A DNA stretch of 64,000 bases from Amorphophallus konjac (lineage: Eukaryota > Streptophyta > Magnoliopsida > Alismatales > Araceae): assembly GCA_022559845.1 (NCBI GenBank), contig CM040128.1, forward strand, positions 73,595,247 through 73,659,246, given 5' to 3'. Both the position numbers and the translations under genes were made by a program. The first letter of the stretch is position 1. Each line of letters opens with the position of its first letter. Of this stretch, positions 56,592 through 64,000 are shown piece by piece. The notes below the pieces were generated by a model, which saw only the letters and a list, made by a program, of their open reading frames with translations, ran no database searches and was not told the DNA's origin.

Positions 56592-57660
56592 AAACCCAGG
56601 TTCGACCCTCGTCATCATCGGCGAGATCGATCGATCTCTATCCTTTAACTCAGACTTTCGTCCCTGTTAATGAACATACCTTTGCTTCGACATTTAACCC
56701 ATGTCGATGAACAAACCCAGGTTCGACCCTCGTCATCATCGGCGAGATCGGTCGATATCTATCCTTTAACTCGGACCTTTCGTCCCTGTTAATGAACATA
56801 CCTTTGCTTCGACATTTAACCCATGTCGATGAACAAACCCAGGTTCGAGCCTCGTCATCATCGGTGAGATCGGTCGATCTCTATCCTTTAACTTGGACCT
56901 TTCGTCCCTGTTAATGAACAATCCTTTGCTTTGACATTTAACCCATGTTGATGGACAAACCCAGGTTCGACCCTCGTCATCATCGGCAAGATCGGTCGAT
57001 CTCTATCCTTTAACTCGTACCTTTCGTCCCTGTTAATGAACATACCTTTGCTTCGACATTTAACCCATGTCGATGAACAAACCCAGGTTCGACCCTCGTC
57101 ATCATCGGCGAGATCAGTCGATCTCTATCCTTTAACTTGGACCTTTCGTCTATGTTAATGAACATACCTTTGCGTCGACATTTAACCCATGTCGATGAAC
57201 AACCCCAGGTTCGACCCTCGTCATCATCGGTGAGATCGGTCGATCTCTATCCTTTAACTCGGACCTTTCGTCCCTATTAATGAACATACCTTTGCTTCGA
57301 CATTTAACCCATGTCGATGAACAAACCCAAGTTTGACCCTCGTCATCATCGGTGAGATCGGTCGACCCCTACCTTTAACTTGGACCTTTCGTCCATGTTA
57401 ATGAACATACCTTTGCTTCGACATGTAACTCATGCCGATGAACAAACCCGTCTTCGACCCTCGTCATCATCGGCGAGATAGGTCGGCCTCTATCCCTTGA
57501 CTCGGACCTTTCGTCCCTGTTGAGAGCTATATAGCCTTTGCTTCGGCATTTAACCAATGTCGACGAACTAAACCAGGGTTCGACCCTTGTCATCATCGAC
57601 AAGGCCGGTCGGCACTCTAGCACGCAAGCTCTCCCTTATTCCGAATTCTCCACGGAGTAC
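56592..57660 (+). repeat. 122-bp tandem array, nine copies
   Basis: Units start AAACCCAGGTTCGACC at 56592, 56713, 56835, 56957, 57079, 57201, 57323, 57444 and about 57570. Each has CTCGTCATCATCGGCGAG or a variant. ORFs across it have no independent support. Confidence 0.9.
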
Positions 57661-57684
57661 AAAAAAAGAAGAAAGAAACGAAAA

Positions 57685-57900
57685 ATGGGGTTAAAAATAG
57701 AGATACCCCGTCGGACTTGTTCCTGTATTCGGAACAAGGGCAAGAATGGCTATAACCCAGCTGTGGCAAAAACCCGAAAAGGCACTACAGGCAAAAGCGG
57801 GTACCCCGCCACGTGAAAACCCGAAAGGGCGTGTGGGCAAAAGCAAGAGGGGGCTGACTTCGGTGAAAACCCGAAAGGGCGTTTGAGTCAGTAATGTGAT
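57685..57900 (+). repeat. About 215-bp module, copy 2
   Basis: Second copy of 56290-56515 flanking the 122-bp array on the other side. The hairpin arms are conserved (57716-57723 with 57731-57738), with one change in the loop. Confidence 0.75.
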
Positions 57901-57984
57901 AAAAAAAATAAATGAATAAAAAAAATGAAATAAAATGATGATGTAGTAACGAGGTTACCCTCGTTCATCATTCCACTTCTAGCT

Positions 57985-58570
57985 ACCTTTTCAACCCTAG
58001 TCACCATCGGTAAGATCGGTCGCTACCTTTTCGACCCTCGTCATCATCGGCAAGATTGGTCGCTACCCTTTCGACCCTTGTCACCATCGGCAAGATCGGT
58101 CGCTACCTTTGTGGTCCTTATCACCATCGGCAAGACCATCTACACTTTTCGACCCTTGTCATCATCGGCAAGGCCGGCTACCTTTTCGATCCTTGTTACC
58201 ATTGACAAGACCGGCTACCCTTTCGACCCTTGTCACCATCGGCAAGATCGGTCGCTACCCTTTCGGTCCTTGTCACCATCGGCAAGACCGGCTACCTTTC
58301 GGTCCTTGTCACCACCGGCAAGGCCGGCTACCTTTTCAACCCTTGTCATCATCGGTAAGGCCGGCTATCTTTCGACCCTTGTCACCATCGGCAAGATCGA
58401 TCGCTGCCCATTTCGGTCCTTGTCACCATCGGCAAGGCCAGCTACCTTTCGGTCCTTGTCACCATCGGCAGGATCGGTCAACTTCCTATCGACCCTCGTC
58501 ACCATCGACGAGACCGACCGACTTTCTATTGACCACTGTCATCATCGACAGGACCGGTCAACATCCCCCT
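57985..58570 (+). repeat. About 31-40-bp tandem array
   Basis: Some 15 copies of CTACCYTTTCGACCCTTGTCACCATCGGCAAG plus ATCGGTCG in the longer form. It shares the stem motif with the 122-bp array. Apparent proteins with repeated SPSARPATF are artefacts. Confidence 0.85.
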
Positions 58571-59163
58571 AACCTGGACCTCTCGTCCTTGATAAGCAAT
58601 AAACTTCTTTTGCTTCGACATGTAACCTCTATCGATGAATGAACCCTACCCTCAGTTTCTGTCACCATCAACGAGTCTGGCTGGCAAGCCTTCTGACCTT
58701 ATTTCCCAGCCCTAAGGGGCCTTTACACTTTTTGGTCCTTCGAGCTTTTGGCCTACATTAGCCATTGCTTGGTTCCGAGAATGGTCACGGCGCGGTGGAG
58801 CGAACACCTCACCCCTTTGCTGAAGGCGTGAGCGCTCTCCTGCTCTGGTGACTCAGATACTCGGACTAAAGTCAATTGGCAAATATAAAAGGAAGGAAAA
58901 GAATAATGAAAGAATGGAGTCGTCATTTAGCCGCAAATGAGGATATTTCATTCCTATGAAAACAAAGAGATACATGTCACGCGGGGCATACCTCGGGATA
59001 CATGAAGTCCATCAAACAAAAAGGGGAATAGAAGAGACTATGGCAGTGGGTGTCGGAAGATGTCCTCCAACTCTGGAATACCCAAAGAAGGATGGCGGGT
59101 CAGTTCTTGCAGTCGAGACTCGACGACCTCCAGCTGGGACAGTTTCTCTTCGAGGGAAGCGGC
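58571..59163 (+). other. Spacer between tandem arrays and antisense ORF
   Basis: Contains one diverged half-unit of the 122-bp array (58600-58680). Otherwise nothing recognisable; one AAATATAAAAGG at 58884 could be a fortuitous TATA-like word. Confidence 0.4.
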
Positions 59164-60213
59164 CTATCCCTCGGCCATTTCTGCTTCCTCTATCTTTTGG
59201 ACTTCTAGATGCTCTATTTTTTGAAGATTAGCCTCTGCCCTTGAAATTTCGGCCTGCAGCTCTACTATCTGGGCCGTAAGGAAACTTCGGAGCTGCGAGG
59301 AGGCGCTGGCAGCATCCCTCATCTGCGCCGCAGCCCCTTTCAGAGAGATGAGAGCCGCGCGGCACTCATCTCTCTCCAATATTATGGCCGTCAGCTGGTC
59401 AGCTACCTCCCGGCCTAGGAACTCCCTTCTATTCACATTTATCAGCAGCAGAATCACCCGTGAAGTCCAGTCGTCCATAGGGCAGTCAAAAGCCAACATC
59501 GAACGGGACAAGTGCTCTATCAAGCCCCTCAGTTGAACATAAGTCAAATCTTTGCTGGACGCTATGGTCTGCTGAAGGGTCCCTAAGAACTACCACACGA
59601 GATCAATCGATGACTGGAGACCGAGTGGTGACGTCTCAGGAAGTTTGAACTCCACTCTGCTGTCCACGGTGGCCCAGATATCATCGCTCGTCCCAGAAGA
59701 TGACGACGGCATGATTTGCAATGAACCTGCACTAGGACCAACTGCAGTAGTTGATATGATAGCCGGAGTCTGGATGACGGCAACTGCCCTGCCAGCCTCT
59801 GGAGACTGAGCTGCAACGGGAACATCAATGGCCGAGAACACCTGCTCCTCGCCTCCAACCTGACTGACCTCCATATGGCCAGTTTCAGCAACGAGAGCCA
59901 GGGCCCCAGTAGTCCCGGCTTCCTCTTCGATGATCTCTCCCGCCTCTACTTCAAGGGGGCCACTCTTCTCTGAAGCCGACTGTTGCGTGACTTCCAATGG
60001 CCGGGAATCCCCGACCGCCACCGACTCGTCAGTCCTCACAAGTACTCCAGGTCTTGCAGGACCCGCTACCGCTGCGTAGTCCTTGGGATATCGCAGGGTG
60101 ATAGGCCGCAAGACCAGCAGGAAGGTTGCGTGACCCACACCTAGAGCCGGGAGGGGTATCTGCACCGTTATGGTTAGCAGCACCACCTCAGTCTGTAGAC
60201 ACGCCAAAATCAA
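59164..60213 (-). pseudogene. Antisense ORF (aORF) in the 3' region of the Tat element
   Basis: About 350 codons on the minus strand in one frame, with a single TAG at about 59590. The first half is acidic and rich in Val, Ala and Glu (SGPLEVEAGEIIEEEAG). The C-terminal third is a heptad-rich coiled coil (SFLTAQIVELQAEISRAEANL). No in-frame ATG near the upstream limit was found, so the N-terminus is undefined or spliced. Extra ORFs, including antisense ones between pol and the 3' LTR, are described for plant Tat elements; their function is unknown. A captured host fragment is a less likely alternative. Confidence 0.55.
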
Positions 60214-60242
60214 TGCTATATTGAGTAAATCTCATGTCACCA

Positions 60243-61104
60243 TGTGACGCCCAAAAGTGGACTTCAATATTGGCTTAATATGAAGTTTTTCTAATTTCTC
60301 CATATTTAATTGAGATTTCTTGGCTTTTTAGTTTAATAATTGAAATTAACGCCTGTGGGGAAGGCGTCGTTTATTTGACGACCTGGTAAAGAGCGTGTTT
60401 TAATAAATGGACGACTGTTCAAACGGTCGTCGATTCCTGGATTTTTTACAAATTCTAATAAAAACAAAACTCAAAGAATTGACGTCCTTAGAGAGGCGTT
60501 GATTATGTAACGCCCATTCAAACAGGCGTCATTTCATAATTTTAAATAAGGAAAGTCCTTTATTTCTATAATTAAATCCAGTAATTGACTGTTGAATGCA
60601 TGTCGTCATTTCAATTGACGCCCTTGCATAGGTCGTCATTTCCACTGCCGTCTCCCTTTCGCCTGCTTCTTTCCAGTAATGATCCTTTCCCCATTTTGCA
60701 CCTTGTGTTCGATTGGGAAGAGGGTTCCTTATTAGAGATTCATTACCTTGTTTTAATCCTCTTAATGCAAGGATTTTGTTGGCTATAAATACCCCCTTGA
60801 ATCTCCCTCGCGCGGAGAGGATGAGAGAGGAAAAAAGAGAGAACGGGAGAGAACACAGATAGAGCTAACAGAGAGAAGAGAGTTTTATTGTTTGCAGGTT
60901 ATTTTCTCCCAAACTCTTCCTTTGGCGAGCTCCCTTCCTCCAGTAGCAGCTGAAGCACTTGTCCTCCCCCTTTACTACTGCCATACAGCAAAAGGGCAAC
61001 TCACCTTCTCTTATTCATTGTTCTTTTTTTTTGCTGTTATCTCGTCAACACATACTGTAGACACACTAAAATTGACATCATTTTGAGCATATCTCCTATC
61101 GCAC
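60243..61104 (+). repeat. LTR-like segment with GACGCC palindromes and a TATA box
   Basis: Starts TGTGACGCCCAAAAG. 60345-60640 contains inverted motifs built on GACGCC/GGCGTC (for example 60410-60431 and 60509-60533). A TATAAATA at 60784 is followed by a GAGAGA-rich leader. It has the layout of U3/R. No partner LTR, PBS or PPT is seen, so assignment is tentative; it could be the 3' LTR of an element not otherwise visible. Confidence 0.35.
60784..60791 (+). promoter_or_regulatory. Possible TATA box
   Basis: TATAAATA in GGCTATAAATACCCCC, followed about 45 bases later by a purine-rich leader. Confidence 0.45.
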
Positions 61105-61399
61105 TGTGATGCCCCATTTGACCCTCAAATCGACTTATTTGAGTGATTTTCCTCCTTTTTATTGAATATCCAACTTCCCCAAGCTTTCCACATATTTTTC
61201 CATTTTTCTCCAGATTTTTCTGAGCCATTTCTCCATTTTTTCGGGCCTTAAATCAAATGGGGGAAGGGACCCGGGCGTCATTTAAGTAACGCCCCGTCAG
61301 GGGGCGTCATTTCTTTAATTAGCGACCGTCTGTTCGGTCGCCAATTCTTGTTCAATTCTGAACTCCAGAAGCACCCCTTCCTTTCCTCACTTACACTCC

Positions 61400-62428
61400 T
61401 TTTTCACTTGGGAAAGAGTTCCTATGGCTTCCTAATATTGAAAGGACACTTGGAGGAAGGATCCCCCTTTCCATCCTACCAAAACTAAGTTTTCTAATTT
61501 TTTATGGAATTAATTCTGAATTTCCCTTCTTTCCTCATTTAACCTCCTTTTCCACTTGGGAAAGGGTTCCTATGACTTTCCAAGGTTGAAGGGACACTTG
61601 CCTAAGGTTTATCTCTTCCAAATCCAACTAAAACATGTTTTCTTATTTTCTCTTGATTTAATTCCGAATTTCACTTCCTTTCCTCATTTAATCTCTTTTT
61701 CCACTTGGGAAAGGGTTCCTATGACTTTCCAAGGTTGAAGGGACACTTGCCTAATGTTTATCTCTTCCAAATTTTAACTAAAACATGTTTTCTTATTTTC
61801 TCTTGATTTAATTCCGAATTTCACTTCCTTTCCTCAATTAATCTCTTTTTCCACTTGGGAAAGGGTTCCTATGACTTTCCAAGGTTGAAGGGACACTTAC
61901 CTAATGTTTATCTCTTCCAAATTCCAACTAAAACATGTTTTCTTATTTTCTCTTGATTTAATTCCGAATTTCACTTCCTTTCCTCATTTAATCTCTTTTT
62001 CCACTTGGGAAAGGGTTCCTATGACTTTCCAAGGTTGAAGGGACACTTACCTAAGGTTTATCTCTTCCAAATCCAACTAAAACATGTTTTCTTATTTTCT
62101 CTTAGATTTAATTCCGAATTTCACTTCCTTTCCTCATTTAATCTCTTTTTCCACTTGGGAAAGGGTTCCTATGACTTTCCAAGGTTGAAGGGACACTTGC
62201 CTAATGTTTATCTCTTCCAAATTCCAACTAAAACATGTTTTCTTATTTTCTCTTGATTTAATTCCGAATTTCACTTCCTTTCCTTATTTAATCTCTTTTT
62301 CCACTTGGGAAAGGGTTCCTATGACTTTCCAAGGTTGAAGGGACACTTGCCTAATGTTTATCTCATTCCAAATCCCACTAAAACATGTTTTCCTAATTTC
62401 CCTTAGAATTAATTCCGAATTTCAACCC
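61400..62428 (+). repeat. 150-bp tandem array directly upstream of a TATA box, seven copies
   Basis: CCACTTGGGAAAGGGTTCC or a variant recurs at about 61405, 61552, 61701, 61851, 62001, 62151 and 62301. The central units are near-identical; the outer ones are diverged. The array ends at the TATA box. Confidence 0.9.
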
Positions 62429-62437
62429 TATAAATAG
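62429..62437 (+). promoter_or_regulatory. Likely TATA box after the 150-bp array
   Basis: TATAAATAG in CCCTATAAATAGGACTCC, very like the TATA context in element C (CCTATAAATAGGACCCC). Confidence 0.55.
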
Positions 62438-62529
62438 GACTCCTCTCTCCCTTGTGTTAAGGGATAAAGATCAATTCAAGGGGAGGTGCTGCCGGACCAA
62501 AGGCTCAAGGAGGAAGACTCCCATGCACC

Positions 62530-62640
62530 TAAAAGCTTCATCCATGGAGTTCTTCTTCCTCTATTGAAGATTTGGAGCCTCTACATCCATGGAGTTCTAC
62601 ATCCTCTTCTTCCTCCATTGAAGATCTTCATCCTTGAAGC
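62530..62640 (+). repeat. Short tandem duplication in the putative R region
   Basis: CATCCATGGAGTTCT followed by CTTCCTCYATTGAAGAT occurs twice at about 50-70-base spacing. Confidence 0.7.
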
Positions 62641-62825
62641 CAAATTGGAGAAAACCACTAAGCTTTCCCCTCCTATCTCTTATTTTTACTTTAGTTAATT
62701 GCATGCATCATATCATATTTTTCTTTTACCTCTTTTTATCTCAATATTGAGATCTCCCTTAGTGCAACACTTGCACATCTCCCTCTATTCTTCATCATAC
62801 ATCATCTTTTACCTACCCTTTTGCA

Positions 62826-63600
62826 TAGGGGTTTAAAGGCCAAACACCAATAAGGTGTGTTCATATCCATGCTTTCTATGTCCATATTTACATTTGGATT
62901 TGATGCTACACATCTTGGTTTCTAATCCATGTTTATTTATTGGTGTTTGTTAATTTTGCAAGGGTAATCAATCAAGGAAAACTCTCTTCATCGGCCGGCC
63001 GATAGAAAGAGAAGGTGCACTCACAATCTCCCCCGCATTTAAGGTATTTATATCGCGATCCCTCCATTGATTATTTGTTATATCCTTTGAGGCCCTCGCG
63101 TCTCTGGCGATCACATTCCCCTTAGCATCCTCTCATGCTCCCCTTTTCTCCCTCTTTCCACATTTCTTCTATTCATTTCTTTTTCCTTTTAATTATTCTA
63201 AGTGGATTTCTTAGAATCTACACATACCACTCTCTAGTCACTTTGCTAGAGAAGGTCATATTATACTAGTCTACGTTGCATTAGCATATTCATCCATATA
63301 ATCTCATACCTTGTTACTCCTCTTAGGGGTTTAAACCAAAACACACAAGGTGTGTTCATGTCTAATCTGTTTGATTCTATATTATTAGAACATTGATACT
63401 ACACACTTTGCTAATCCATATCTTTGTTTATTTTGTGTGTTTTCTTGCAAGGTTAATCAAGCTACAAACCCTCTTCGTCGGCCGGCCGATAGGAGGAAGG
63501 AAGAATTCCCAATCTCACCCGCTCAACACAAGGTACATGCGATCACTCCTTTGATATTTTGAGGTAACCCCTCTGGCGATCACCTTCCATAGGGCATCTC
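62826..63600 (+). repeat. Imperfect direct duplication, 487-bp period
   Basis: Shared words in order: AGGGGTTTAAA, AAGGTGTGTTCAT, CTAATCCAT, TTTTGCAAGG or CTTGCAAGG, TCGGCCGGCCGA, CTCTGGCGATCAC. The palindrome lies at 62991-63002 and 63478-63489, exactly 487 apart. Confidence 0.8.
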
Positions 63601-64000
63601 ATGCTCATCCCCTTTTCCTTTTTTTTATCCAATTTATTTTAGCATAATTCTTCATTCTTTAATAATCATCATCATAGTATTATTTGTCTCTCTTTAAAAA
63701 AGATGTCTATGTGACACGTTCACAAATTGACGATCACGGTGGGACTTCTTTTGTTTTAGTTTGATTACCCTTCCCTTTGGCGCCCTCGTGTGCCCCTCCT
63801 TCGGCGCCCTCGCGTGCCGCTCCTTCATGCTCCACGTAGCACACTCCTTTTGTGCACCACGTGCACACCTCCCACTGGATTAGCCAATTTGCATGGTGCC
63901 CATATCATTTTTTTTAGAAGAGATTGATTTCTGTTTGTTGTTTGTTATCAGGACCATCGGTTCTCTGGAACTGAATAACGACTTTCAGACCGCCGTCATT

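Larger units (their letters stand above)
11086..60213 (+). mobile_element. Tat-lineage Ty3/gypsy element (host of the nested insertions), decayed
   Basis: Plus-strand order: PBS, leader ORF, gag, ORF of unknown role, RT, degenerate RNase H, second RNase H, integrase, 41-bp array, other arrays, antisense ORF. Two RNase H domains, no chromodomain, long tandem arrays after pol and an antisense ORF before the 3' LTR are hallmarks of the plant Tat group. Two later elements interrupt it: 14133-23492 and 29747-55727, each with a 5-bp target duplication. Stops and frameshifts in most genes mean it is dead. The 3' LTR is not identified in the window. The end given here is the upstream end of the antisense ORF. 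Confidence 0.75.
61105..64000 (+). repeat. Second LTR-like segment, running off the window
   Basis: Starts TGTGATGCCCCATTTGACC, similar to the start at 60243. It has GGGCGTCATTT palindromes at 61270-61350, the 150-bp repeats, a TATA box at 62429, then a transcribed-looking part with a 487-bp duplication. No coding sequence is seen to 64000. It is probably a long LTR plus leader of an element continuing to the right. Confidence 0.4.

Noticed and set aside
58078..58642. Overlapping ORFs with repeated SPSARPATF-like peptides
   Set aside because: The 31-40-bp units are translated in several frames; no frame is favoured.
60585..61086. Short ORFs around the TATA box at 60784
   Set aside because: No conserved domain and located across promoter and leader of an LTR-like segment.

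Overview
The window is plant nuclear heterochromatin made almost entirely of nested LTR retrotransposons. I see no host protein gene, rRNA or tRNA gene. The plant assignment rests on several things: chromodomain Ty3/gypsy elements, a Tat-type gypsy element with two RNase H domains, Copia elements with very long LTRs, and primer binding sites of the initiator-Met type (TGGTATCAGAG). The species cannot be named from the sequence; a repeat-rich seed plant is likely.

Layout. 1-449 is the 3' end of a Copia LTR, inserted in a minus-strand LTR (450-1974). 1975-4098 is a decayed pol fragment of a Tat-type gypsy element. It is interrupted at 4099 by another LTR element (LTR 4099-5613, PBS, noncoding interior to about 7200). 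7251-9470 holds no recognisable gene. 9470-9813 looks like the 3' end of an element (tandem repeats plus polypurine tract) and leads into a putative LTR (9814-11085). A long Tat-type element then begins (PBS 11089). Its parts are a leader ORF, gag, an ORF of unknown role, RT, a degenerate RNase H, a second RNase H, integrase, a 41-bp tandem array, further tandem arrays, and an antisense ORF ending near 60213.

This Tat element has been split twice. A 9.4-kb Copia element with only a gag gene (TR-GAG type, 14133-23492, TSD AACAT) sits in its gag. A 26-kb composite (29747-55727, TSD CTACC) sits in its 41-bp array. The composite is a three-layer nest. Element A is non-autonomous and encodes only a protease-like protein. 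Its 3' LTR holds element B, a minus-strand Tekay/Del-like chromovirus (35373-55179, TSD ACCCC). The 3' LTR of B holds element C, a minus-strand chromovirus (37732-47460, TSD GCGAG). C carries a 1513-codon polyprotein frame and only one disabling stop. Insertion order is therefore Tat, then A, then B, then C; the amount of coding decay broadly agrees.

60243-64000 contains two LTR-like, TATA-bearing segments of unassigned elements. They include seven 150-bp tandem repeats directly upstream of a TATA box and a 487-bp duplication around a GGCCGGCC palindrome.

The most unusual signal is not a gene. LTRs and 3' regions of several unrelated families here carry arrays of short palindromes or hairpins. 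Examples are TGTAACG...CGTTACA units in B, GTCGAC units and a 24-copy TGTAYAGACTT motif in the TR-GAG LTR, paired-arm repeats with compensatory changes in the Tat 3' arrays, and GACGCC units at the right end.
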